Shown: piece by piece, positions 1-5,057 of the stretch
How positions within the stretch are numbered: position 1 is the stretch's first letter
Layout of the letters: each line of letters starts with the position of its first letter
Source: Acidobacteriaceae bacterium
GTDB taxonomy: Bacteria > Acidobacteriota > Terriglobia > Terriglobales > Acidobacteriaceae
DNA length: 5,057 nucleotides
NCBI GenBank assembly: GCA_003151875.1
Contig: PLYW01000016.1
Span: forward strand, 1-5,057
Direction of reading: 5' to 3'
The notes under the pieces: generated by a model
The model's database searches: none
Told to the model about the DNA's origin: nothing
What the model saw: the letters and a program-made list of their open reading frames with translations, nothing else
Program-made: the position numbers and the translations under genes

Positions 1-909
1 ACCTTCGAGAACGGTGACGCGGCTAACCTTCGCCGGCTGTAACGCCTTTTCCGCAAAGGTCACTGGGTCCTCGTGGTATTCGATAATGTCAATCTTTTCG
101 CCGCGCAATTCGCGGATGATGGACTGCACTCGCATGCCCTTCATTCCGACACAAGCGCCCACCGGATCGACATCCTTGTCCTTCGACATGACCGCAATCT
201 TGGTACGCTCGCCGGCTTCGCGGGCAATGGCACGGATGACCACCGTGTTGTCGTAAATCTCAGGCACCTCGGTCTGAAACAAATGCGACACCAGCTCCGG
301 GACGGCGCGCGAGACCACAACCTGCGGGCCCTTGGAAGCTTTTTCTACGCGCACAAGCACCACACGCGCCCGCTCTCCGGGAGCGAACGATTCCAGTCGC
401 GATTGCTCCTTCTTGGGCATGCGGCCCTCGGCCTTGCCCAGGTCCACAATGACGTCCTGTCCTTCCTGGCGCTTGATAGTGGCGTTGATCACTTCGCCGA
501 CCCGGCCTATGTACTCGTTGTAGATCGTGTCCCGTTCGGCCTCCCGCACCTTCTGGAAGATGACCTGCTTTGCCAGTTGGGCCGCAATGCGGCCCAGCAC
601 CTCAGTCGGTTTATAGGTGCGCAACTCGCCACCCACCTCAGCGGCCGGATCGATGCGTTTGGCGTCCTCCAGAGTAATCTGCGCGAGGGGATCCTCGATC
701 TGGTCGGGACCCTCAACGATGGTGCGCACCGCGAAGGCACGAATCTGGCCGCTCTCTTTGTCGAGTTCGGCACGCAGGTTCTCCTGGGTCTTGTAATACT
801 TTCGGGTGGCCACAACGATGGCATCCTCGACCGCGTTCACGACGATCTGCGGGTCGATGCCTTTCTCCCGGCTCAGAGCGTCGATTACGTTGTACAGTTC
901 ACTTGCCAT
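1..909 (-). CDS. nusA: Transcription elongation/termination factor NusA (5' part, continues past left edge)
   Basis: NusA binds RNA polymerase and modulates pausing, intrinsic termination and antitermination. The first 303 codons are present and open to the window edge; the end of KH2 and everything after it lie outside. The N-terminal RNAP-binding domain covers about residues 1-125 (starts MASELYNVIDALSREKGI, with ATRKYY near 45). An S1 RNA-binding domain follows (about 134-200, including GRVGEVINATIKR and VDLGKAEGRMPKKE). KH1 (about 202-280) has the family signature DPVGACVGMKGMRVQ, whose GMKG loop is at residues 255-258, followed by LRGEKIDIIEY. The final residues enter KH2. The ATG at 909 is chosen because it gives the standard NusA N-terminus and has AAGGTGG (920-926) ten bases upstream. 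It lies 45 bp downstream of rimP, the classical rimP-nusA(-infB) order, so it is probably cotranscribed with rimP. Identity is secure. Confidence 0.97.
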   Translation of the reverse strand, partial: MASELYNVIDALSREKGIDPQIVVNAVEDAIVVATRKYYKTQENLRAELDKESGQIRAFAVRTIVEGPDQIEDPLAQITLEDAKRIDPAAEVGGELRTYKPTEVLGRIAAQLAKQVIFQKVREAERDTIYNEYIGRVGEVINATIKRQEGQDVIVDLGKAEGRMPKKEQSRLESFAPGERARVVLVRVEKASKGPQVVVSRAVPELVSHLFQTEVPEIYDNTVVIRAIAREAGERTKIAVMSKDKDVDPVGACVGMKGMRVQSIIRELRGEKIDIIEYHEDPVTFAEKALQPAKVSRVTVLEG

Positions 910-919
910 AAAATGTTTG

Positions 920-926
920 CCACCTT
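920..926 (-). promoter_or_regulatory. nusA ribosome binding site
   Basis: On the minus strand AAGGTGG lies 10 bases before the ATG at 909. It sits inside the 45-bp rimP-nusA gap and supports that start. Confidence 0.6.
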
Positions 927-954
927 ACTTCCATTTGGTCTTTTCTGCGCTGAA

Positions 955-1452
955 TCAGAACTCGGGAACCAGGTTCGCCTTTTCAACGTTGGCCAGATCG
1001 ATTTCAACTTCCGTTCCCGGTTCGACTGCCTGGTGCTTCTTCGATTTCTTCCTGCCGGTCAATTCCAAACTAAGCCAGCCATCGTGAAACGCTTTCAGCC
1101 GCCCTTCAAAATGCCGGTTTCCGTTCACCGGGTCGCGGGTCATCAGCTTCACCAGGCTGCCGGTGAAACGCTGGTAGTCCGCCGGCTTTGACAACTTGCG
1201 ATCGAGTCCCGGCGATGAAACCTCCAGCAAGTACGAAGCGTCCGGTACAGCCTCCTCAACATCGAAGATGGTGCCTACTTCGCGGCTGAAGCGGGAACAA
1301 TCTTCGTGCGTAACTCCGTCCGGCTTGTCGATGAAGATGCGAAGCATACGCGCTTTACCGCCCCCCAACAGTTCGAGATCGACCACTTCCAGGCCGTTGG
1401 ATTGCGCCACCCGCTCGGCGATCTCTCGAACCTTTTCCAAACCGGCTGCCAT
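955..1452 (-). CDS. rimP: Ribosome maturation factor RimP
   Basis: RimP is a cytoplasmic protein needed for maturation of the 30S ribosomal subunit. The product is 165 aa, within the usual 140-170 aa range. The N-terminal alpha/beta domain (about 1-85) contains the family hallmarks GLEVVDLEL (20-28), LRIFIDKPDGVTHEDCSRFSREVG (37-60) and YLLEVSSPGLDRKL (74-87). The C-terminal SH3-like domain (about 90-165) carries FEGRLKAFHDGWLSLEL and ends in the typical VEIDLANVEKANLVPEF. An in-frame GTG at 1494 would add 14 residues that do not look like RimP. The ATG at 1452 is preferred because AGGAAGAG precedes it at proper spacing and the protein then begins MAAGLEKVREIAERV. It is the first gene of a minus-strand unit with nusA, and its probable promoter lies about 215 bp upstream behind a leader terminator. 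Identity is confident. Confidence 0.96.
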   Translation of the reverse strand: MAAGLEKVREIAERVAQSNGLEVVDLELLGGGKARMLRIFIDKPDGVTHEDCSRFSREVGTIFDVEEAVPDASYLLEVSSPGLDRKLSKPADYQRFTGSLVKLMTRDPVNGNRHFEGRLKAFHDGWLSLELTGRKKSKKHQAVEPGTEVEIDLANVEKANLVPEF

Positions 1453-1455
1453 CGT

Positions 1456-1463
1456 CTCTTCCT
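1456..1463 (-). promoter_or_regulatory. rimP ribosome binding site
   Basis: AGGAAGAG on the minus strand has its AGGA core 7 bases before the ATG at 1452. It decides between this start and the GTG at 1494, in favour of the ATG. Confidence 0.7.
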
Positions 1464-1560
1464 GTCCAAAAAACGGCCCCTGTCGATCAAGCACAAACCG
1501 CCCGTCAGGCTATCGTTGCCGCCTGGACTCGCCAATGCACCAGCGGATTACGGGTGGAAA

Positions 1561-1582
1561 TAAAAAGTGGGCTCGCGCCCAC
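1561..1582 (-). terminator. Intrinsic terminator-like hairpin in the rimP-nusA leader
   Basis: Read on the minus strand: a perfect 6-bp stem GTGGGC / GCCCAC closed by a GCGA tetraloop (GNRA type), followed at once by TTTTTA. The arms are at 1577-1582 and 1567-1572, and the T-run is at 1562-1566. It lies about 80 to 100 nt downstream of the predicted rimP transcription start and about 110 nt before the rimP ATG. It therefore sits inside the leader rather than at a gene end, since the only gene upstream on this strand is rplQ, about 2.5 kb away. That position suggests attenuation or constitutive partial termination. The stem is short, so its strength is uncertain. Confidence 0.6.
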
Positions 1583-1586
1583 CGAT

Positions 1587-1634
1587 GTGCTTCGCCGATT
1601 ATGCACCGGGCTCGCCCTCACCCGGGAGGGGTGA
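1587..1634 (-). promoter_or_regulatory. Structured leader upstream of the rimP terminator (possible antiterminator)
   Basis: The minus-strand leader contains two further pairings. TCACCC (1629-1634) pairs with GGGTGA (1618-1623) around a 5-nt loop. GTGC (1603-1606) pairs with GCAC (1587-1590), and GCCC just upstream of it (1608-1611) is complementary to the GGGC in the 5' arm of the terminator (1577-1580). The second arrangement would occupy the terminator arm and so could act as an antiterminator. The complementarities are visible; the switching role is inference. I recognise no known riboswitch or r-protein leader motif here. Confidence 0.35.
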
Positions 1635-1667
1635 ACAGAACCCTCAAAACACAACAGTACTCAAGTA

Positions 1668-1696
1668 ACTATACGCCGAAGGGCCCGAAAATTCAA
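1668..1696 (-). promoter_or_regulatory. Sigma70-type promoter for rimP-nusA
   Basis: On the minus strand TTGAAT (-35, 1691-1696) and TATAGT (-10, 1668-1673) are separated by exactly 17 bp. Transcription would start near 1661, giving a leader of about 209 nt before the rimP ATG. The boxes fit the housekeeping consensus well, and this is the best match I found on this strand of the spacer. Confidence 0.65.
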
Positions 1697-1782
1697 TGAA
1701 CACACGGGGAACAGCAGCCTGAAACGGCGCGGAAGGGCGTGCCGCTCCTTCTTGCCAACTAAAGATCCTAGCGCGCCCGCGT

Positions 1783-1811
1783 TTGCCTAACCGCCAGCGC
1801 AACTCTACAAT
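1783..1811 (+). promoter_or_regulatory. Sigma70-type promoter for guaB
   Basis: TTGCCT (-35, 1783-1788) and TACAAT (-10, 1806-1811) are spaced by exactly 17 bp. The start would fall near 1818, leaving a leader of only about 24 nt. No convincing Shine-Dalgarno sequence is visible between there and the guaB ATG. The stretch between this promoter and the divergent rimP promoter (about 1697-1782) shows no gene or clear site. Confidence 0.65.
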
Positions 1812-1841
1812 GAGAAATTACCCTTCCGCGGACCTAAAGCC

Positions 1842-3350
1842 ATGATTCATTTTCCGGTGCCTGAAGCGCTTACCTTCGATGACGTGTTGCTGTTGCCTGC
1901 CAAGTCCGATGTGGTTCCGGCCTTGGCGACGACGACGACCCGCCTGACCCGCAATATCGAGCTCCGCATCCCCCTGATCAGTGCGGCCATGGACACCGTC
2001 ACGGAGGCGCGCATGGCCATTGCCATGGCGCAGCAAGGCGGGCTCGGCATCATTCATCGCAATCTCAGCATCGAGCAGCAAGCCGGCGAAGTGGACAAAG
2101 TCAAGCGCTCGGAAAGTGGCATGATTGTCGATCCGATTACCATGTCACCCGACGAAAAGATCTCCGATGCGCTGGAGGTCATGCGCCGCTACCGCATCTC
2201 GGGCGTGCCCGTAACCAAGAACAAAAAGCTGGTCGGTATCCTGACTAATCGCGATCTCCGCTTCGAAACCCGGACCGATGTCCCCATCAGCGAAGTGATG
2301 ACCAAGAAAAACCTCATCACGGTGCCGGTCGGCACCACCCTGAGCGATGCGGAGGCGATCCTGCATCAACATCGCATCGAGAAGCTGCTGGTGGTGGACG
2401 ATCATTACAACCTCAAGGGCCTGATCACGGTCAAGGACATTCAGAAGCGCCTGAAGTATCCCACCGCCGCCAAGGACGATCACGGCCGGCTGCGGGTGGG
2501 CGCCGCCATCGGCGCCACCGGAGACTTCCTCGAACGCGCCCAAGAGTTGGTGCGGGCCAAAGTCGATCTGCTCGCCATCGACAGTGCTCACGGACACTCG
2601 ACGCGGGTGATCGAAGCTATCCAGACCATCAAGTCGGCGCTGCCCGAGGTCAATGTCATTGCGGGCAACGTCGGCACCTTCGATGGCGCCTGTGAACTGG
2701 CGCGCGCCGGAGCCGATGCCATTAAGGTTGGCATTGGCCCAGGATCGATCTGCACCACTCGCATCGTGACCGGCGCAGGAGTTCCCCAGATCACCGCCAT
2801 CGCCGAGGCGGCCCGCGCCGTACGGGACACCGATGTTCCCATCATCGCGGACGGCGGCATCAAGTACTCCGGCGACATAACCAAGGCAATCGCGGCAGGC
2901 GCAAGCTGCGTCATGATTGGCTCGCTGCTCGCCGGTACCGAAGAAAGTCCCGGCGAAACCATTCTTTACCAGGGCCGCTCCTTCAAGGCCTATCGCGGGA
3001 TGGGATCACTGGCGGCGATGGCCCAAGGCTCCAGCGAACGCTACTTCCAGAGCATCGATGCGGATTCCTCGGTTCCGGTCTTGTCAGAGGAGGGCAGCGA
3101 TGGCAATCGTCTCGCCAAGCTGGTGCCTGAGGGCATCGAAGGACGCGTTCCCTATCGCGGCACGGTCGGCATGATCGTGTACCAGCTCGTGGGCGGAGTT
3201 AAGAGCGGAATGGGTTATGCAGGCTGTTCCTCCATCGCCGAACTGCAGCAGAAAGCGCGCTTCGTACGTATCAGCGGAGCCGGTCTGCGCGAAAGTCACG
3301 TGCACGACGTAATGATCACTCGCGAAGCCCCCAATTACCGCGTTGAGTGA
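1842..3350 (+). CDS. guaB: Inosine-5'-monophosphate dehydrogenase
   Basis: GuaB oxidises IMP to XMP with NAD+, the committed step of guanine-nucleotide synthesis, as a cytoplasmic tetramer. The 502-aa product starts MIHFPVPEALTFDDVLLLPA. The first part of the catalytic barrel (about 1-92, with SAAMDTVTEARMAIAMAQQGG) is followed by a two-CBS Bateman module (about 95-205, with ISGVPVTKNKKLVGILTNRDLR and IEKLLVVDDHYNLKGLITVKDI), then the rest of the barrel. Catalytic Cys304 lies in GPGSICTTR (299-307), the K+/IMP loop. Phosphate-binding ADGGIK is at 336-341. The flap is YRGMGSLAAMAQGSSERYFQ (384-403) with the Arg400-Tyr401 pair. About 16 residues beyond E. coli GuaB are inserted after the flap (about 404-424, acidic/Ser-rich), before KLVPEGIEGRVPYRG; I judged this from memory of the E. 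coli sequence. The C-terminus FVRISGAGLRESHVHDV is typical. It heads a likely operon with the VanZ-like gene. Confidence 0.98.
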   Translation: MIHFPVPEALTFDDVLLLPAKSDVVPALATTTTRLTRNIELRIPLISAAMDTVTEARMAIAMAQQGGLGIIHRNLSIEQQAGEVDKVKRSESGMIVDPITMSPDEKISDALEVMRRYRISGVPVTKNKKLVGILTNRDLRFETRTDVPISEVMTKKNLITVPVGTTLSDAEAILHQHRIEKLLVVDDHYNLKGLITVKDIQKRLKYPTAAKDDHGRLRVGAAIGATGDFLERAQELVRAKVDLLAIDSAHGHSTRVIEAIQTIKSALPEVNVIAGNVGTFDGACELARAGADAIKVGIGPGSICTTRIVTGAGVPQITAIAEAARAVRDTDVPIIADGGIKYSGDITKAIAAGASCVMIGSLLAGTEESPGETILYQGRSFKAYRGMGSLAAMAQGSSERYFQSIDADSSVPVLSEEGSDGNRLAKLVPEGIEGRVPYRGTVGMIVYQLVGGVKSGMGYAGCSSIAELQQKARFVRISGAGLRESHVHDVMITREAPNYRVE

Positions 3351-3375
3351 CCATCAGCCCAGTTCGGCAGCCATC

Positions 3376-3957
3376 GTGAGTCAACGCCGGCAGCCCTCGA
3401 AGCGAGCCCGTTTGCTGAAACCCTCATTTCGCACGCTGGCACACCGCTGGTGGCCGGTCCTGGTGTGGCTGGGAGTCATCCGGCTGGAATCCACGGACGT
3501 CGCATCCGCCAGCAACACCTCGGGTGTGCTGTACACCGTAATCGCAGCCGTGGTTCCTCACGTGGACCAGTCCTTCGTGTCACGGCTCGACGAGATTCTG
3601 CGGAAGACAGGACATTTCGCCGGGTACGCGATCCTCAGCGGCTTGGTTTTTCTGGCGCTCAAAAACACCAACTGCGATCGGCTCCGCTCGCTTTTGCGCC
3701 GGCCATGGGGGATATGCTGGCGCGATTTCTGGCGCTGGGATTGGGTGCTGCTCGGGGTGTTGATGGCCGTCGTAACTGCTGCGGCGGACGAGATTCACCA
3801 GACGTTCATCCCCTCCCGCACCGGGGCTTGGCAGGACGTGGTGCTCGATTCCTGCGGTGCCGTGGTGCTTCAGGTGATCATTTACTATCTATCGCTACGA
3901 GCTTTCAATCGCCGTCGCGCCCTTGTCGAACACCCCGAGCTTTCGTCAACGCGATAG
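3376..3957 (+). CDS. VanZ-family membrane protein
   Basis: Small integral membrane protein with the VanZ-like signature. From the GTG at 3376 it is 193 aa: a basic N-terminus (about 1-25), then hydrophobic segments near 26-38, 50-62 (weaker), 80-96, 122-138 and 155-175. Family motifs are LRKTGHFAGYAILSG (75-89) and DEIHQTFIPSRTGAWQDVVLDSCGAVV (138-164), with its conserved acidic, His, Arg-Gly and Asp residues. VanZ gives low-level teicoplanin resistance in Enterococcus. Most chromosomal homologues have no established function, so neither resistance nor a link to guaB should be assumed. The start is uncertain: a TTG at 3343 would add 11 residues and overlap guaB by 8 bp, while the GTG leaves a 25-bp gap. 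Neither has a clear Shine-Dalgarno sequence. Position and lack of a visible promoter suggest cotranscription and translational coupling with guaB. Confidence 0.85.
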   Translation: MSQRRQPSKRARLLKPSFRTLAHRWWPVLVWLGVIRLESTDVASASNTSGVLYTVIAAVVPHVDQSFVSRLDEILRKTGHFAGYAILSGLVFLALKNTNCDRLRSLLRRPWGICWRDFWRWDWVLLGVLMAVVTAAADEIHQTFIPSRTGAWQDVVLDSCGAVVLQVIIYYLSLRAFNRRRALVEHPELSSTR

Positions 3958-3981
3958 CTTTCGTGTGATTGCATCAAGCGC

Positions 3982-4014
3982 AAAAAGTCCCGCCCTAGCT
4001 TCCGCTAGAACGGG
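3982..4014 (-). terminator. Intrinsic terminator of the rpoA-rplQ operon
   Basis: Read on the minus strand: CCCG TT CTAGC, loop GGAA, GCTAG GG CGGG, then GACTTTTTG. The stem is two perfect helices of 4 and 5 bp split by a 2x2 internal loop (arms 4004-4014 and 3989-3999), and the T5 tract is at 3982-3986. It lies about 55 nt past the rplQ stop, as expected for the operon end. On the plus strand no T-run follows, so it is less clearly a terminator for guaB-vanZ. Confidence 0.65.
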
Positions 4015-4041
4015 GCACAATGTTGTGAATTACTCACCGTC

Positions 4042-4055
4042 GCCGGCAACCCGGC
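4042..4055. other. Short GC-rich hairpin in the convergent spacer
   Basis: GCCGG (4042-4046) and CCGGC (4051-4055) form a perfect 5-bp stem with a CAAC loop, 12 bp beyond the rplQ stop and about 85 bp beyond the vanZ stop. No T-tract follows on either strand. It may help protect a 3' end, or it may be chance. Confidence 0.3.
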
Positions 4056-4067
4056 TGGACCCTGGTT

Positions 4068-4571
4068 CTACTCTTCTTTCTTGTCTTCGTTGGCGGCTTG
4101 CTGCGCTTCCATCTGCTTGTTTTCGGCTTCGGCCGACTCCATGGCCTTGCGGGTTTCTTCGGCGCGCTTGGCGCGGAGTTCGGCGCGCTTCTGGCGCTTC
4201 TCGTCTAGGGTCTTCTCGCTGCCGAGCAGTTCGACGAAGGCTATGTCGCCGCCGTCTCCCTGGCGGAAACCGCCATGGATGATGCGCAGGTAACCGCCTT
4301 CGCGATCGCCGTAACGAGGTGAGATGGTGTTAAACAGCTTGTCCACCGCATCCCGCGTCATCAGATACGACGCCGCCTGGCGGCGCGCGGCCACATCGCC
4401 GCGTTTGCCCAGCGTGATCATCTTCTCCACATGAGGACGCATGGCCTTGGCCTTAGTGACAGTGGTCTCAATACGCTCGTCCACGATTAGTGAGGTCACC
4501 AGGTTGCGCAGTAACGCGCGCCGATGCTCAGTATTCCGTCCTAACTTCCATCCTGCTCTACGATGACGCAT
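4068..4571 (-). CDS. rplQ: 50S ribosomal protein L17 (bL17) with C-terminal extension
   Basis: bL17 is a structural protein of the large ribosomal subunit. The 167-aa product begins with the family signature MRHRRAGWKLGRNTEHRRAL and continues LLRNLVTSLIVDERIETTVTKAKAMRPHVEKMITLGKRG (21-58), LMTRDAVDKLF (70-80), and GGYLRIIHGGFRQGDGGDIAFVELLG (92-117). Residues about 118-167 form an extra tail of Glu, Lys, Arg and Ala, probably helical, which makes the protein longer than E. coli L17 (about 127 aa). The ATG at 4571 is chosen over an upstream in-frame start at 4670 because AAGGA lies 8 bases before it. The upstream stretch is only translated intergenic repeat. It follows rpoA in the conserved alpha-operon order, 105 bp downstream, and ends at a terminator. 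Confidence 0.96.
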   Translation of the reverse strand: MRHRRAGWKLGRNTEHRRALLRNLVTSLIVDERIETTVTKAKAMRPHVEKMITLGKRGDVAARRQAASYLMTRDAVDKLFNTISPRYGDREGGYLRIIHGGFRQGDGGDIAFVELLGSEKTLDEKRQKRAELRAKRAEETRKAMESAEAENKQMEAQQAANEDKKEE

Positions 4572-4579
4572 TTCTGTGA

Positions 4580-4584
4580 TCCTT
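4580..4584 (-). promoter_or_regulatory. rplQ ribosome binding site
   Basis: AAGGA on the minus strand, 8 bases before the ATG at 4571. It rejects the longer reading frame that begins inside the repeat array. Confidence 0.7.
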
Positions 4585-4590
4585 GAAAAT

Positions 4591-4673
4591 CGGTAGTCAG
4601 TAATCAGTAGCCAGTTGTCAGTTATCGGTAGCAGTGCGCAGTCTGACAACTGACAACCGGCTACTGGCAACTG
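4591..4673. repeat. Inverted array of 7-bp repeats (CRGTWRY) between rpoA and rplQ
   Basis: Six heptamers run head-to-tail on the plus strand from 4591: CGGTAGT, CAGTAAT, CAGTAGC, CAGTTGT, CAGTTAT, CGGTAGC. After a short centre containing TGCGCA, four more run on the minus strand from 4673 leftwards: CAGTTGC, CAGTAGC, CGGTTGT, CAGTTGT, plus a partial CAG. The two halves form an imperfect palindrome: 4598-4626 against 4645-4673 matches at about 24 of the first 28 to 29 positions, with an 18-nt loop. The array fills almost the whole 105-bp gap, starting about 3 bp after the rpoA stop. From memory, similar CAGTTGTCAGTT-type repeats are dispersed in acidobacterial and cyanobacterial intergenic DNA; this was not checked here. 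Confidence 0.8.
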
Positions 4674-4676
4674 TAG

Positions 4677-5057
4677 TTAGAAATTCGGATCGCTGCCGTA
4701 GCCCGACGACGGCAGCGAATAGCCTTGCGATGCTCCCGACGAACTGCCGGGAACGGCATTGCCCTGGTCGTCGATCTTCATGCCCAGCCCCAGGCCCATC
4801 GAAGACAGAATTTCTTTGATCTCATTCAGCGACTTGCGGCCGAAATTCTTCGTCTTCAACATCTCGGCTTCGGACTTCTGCACCAGCTCGCCGATGGTCT
4901 GAATATTGGCATTCTTTAGGCAGTTATAGCTGCGCACGGAAAGCTCAAGCTCTTCCACCGAGCGATTAAGGTTCTCGTTGCGAATCTCCGGCTTGTCGCC
5001 CAGGCCGGCAGCCTGCGCCTCGAGTTCCTCCTCAAAGTTGATGAAGATGTTCATGTG
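4677..5057 (-). CDS. rpoA: RNA polymerase alpha subunit, C-terminal domain (5' part beyond right edge)
   Basis: The last 126 codons of the alpha subunit lie in the window; the N-terminal assembly domain is outside, so no true start is present, and the internal Met near 5054 is not a start. The alphaCTD, which contacts UP-element DNA and activators, is clear: SVEELELSVRSYNCLKNANIQTIGELVQKSEAEMLKTKNFGRKSLNEIKEILSSMGLGLGMKI. The Arg of VRSYNCLK (codon 4932-4934) corresponds to E. coli Arg265, and NCLK and NFGRKS match the other DNA-contact positions. A Gly/Ser-rich tail of about 35 residues follows, ending SSGYGSDPNF before TAA. It is upstream of rplQ in the standard alpha operon, with a heptamer repeat array in the gap. 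Confidence 0.97.
   Translation of the reverse strand, partial: HMNIFINFEEELEAQAAGLGDKPEIRNENLNRSVEELELSVRSYNCLKNANIQTIGELVQKSEAEMLKTKNFGRKSLNEIKEILSSMGLGLGMKIDDQGNAVPGSSSGASQGYSLPSSGYGSDPNF

Noticed and set aside
73..1191. A long open frame of about 372 codons on the plus strand across nusA and rimP
   Set aside because: It is fully antisense to two confidently identified genes, its product resembles no family I know, and it fits the usual shadow frame of GC-biased coding DNA.
1453..1494. Longer RimP from the GTG at 1494
   Set aside because: The added 14 residues are not RimP-like and would overlap the good Shine-Dalgarno sequence that serves the ATG at 1452.
1453..1661. A tRNA gene in the rimP leader, as in the E. 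coli metY-rimP-nusA operon
   Set aside because: No cloverleaf, T-loop (GGTTCGAATCC-like) or anticodon arm can be traced in this stretch on either strand.
1725..1755. A possible hairpin GAAGG/CCTTC between the two divergent promoters
   Set aside because: Only 5 bp with a loop of about 10 nt and no T-tract, which is within chance expectation in this GC-rich spacer.
3376..3957. A glycopeptide (teicoplanin) resistance gene
   Set aside because: It has the VanZ-family fold signature only. There are no vanHAX or other resistance genes nearby, and chromosomal VanZ-like proteins mostly have no known resistance role.
4572..4670. An N-terminal extension of L17 starting at 4670
   Set aside because: The extra residues are translated heptamer repeat. 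The normal L17 N-terminus MRHRRAGWKLGR starts at 4571 with its own AAGGA.
4591..4673. A CRISPR array
   Set aside because: The units are 7 bp with no spacers and reverse orientation halfway, unlike CRISPR repeats of 24-40 bp with unique spacers.

Overview
This window comes from a moderately GC-rich bacterium and holds ordinary core genes of transcription, translation and guanine-nucleotide synthesis. My best guess at the source is an acidobacterium (Terriglobia/Koribacter-like). The basis is weak: the overall gene character, and a CRGTWRY heptamer repeat array that I associate from memory with acidobacterial and some cyanobacterial intergenic regions. No database was consulted.

Layout, left to right. 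(1) On the minus strand, rimP (ribosome maturation factor) is followed 45 bp later by the first 303 codons of nusA, which runs off the left edge. (2) A divergent spacer of about 390 bp (1453-1841) holds a good sigma70-type promoter for each direction. It also holds a long rimP leader containing a perfect stem-loop plus T-tract that looks like an intrinsic terminator inside the 5' UTR. (3) On the plus strand lies guaB (IMP dehydrogenase, with its CBS module and an unusual insertion beside the catalytic flap). It runs directly into a gene for a small VanZ-family membrane protein. (4) A 110-bp convergent spacer holds a minus-strand intrinsic terminator. (5) On the minus strand, rpoA (only its C-terminal domain is inside the window) is followed by rplQ (ribosomal protein L17 with a long charged tail). 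Between them sits an inverted array of 7-bp repeats that can fold into a long hairpin.

Functionally, rpoA-rplQ is the end of the alpha/ribosomal-protein operon and rimP-nusA is the start of the NusA/IF2 operon. The guaB-vanZ pair sits between them on the opposite strand. I see no previously undescribed multi-gene system. The items worth a second look are regulatory or structural: the rimP-nusA leader terminator, the heptamer palindrome between rpoA and rplQ, the GuaB flap insertion, and the tight guaB-vanZ coupling.
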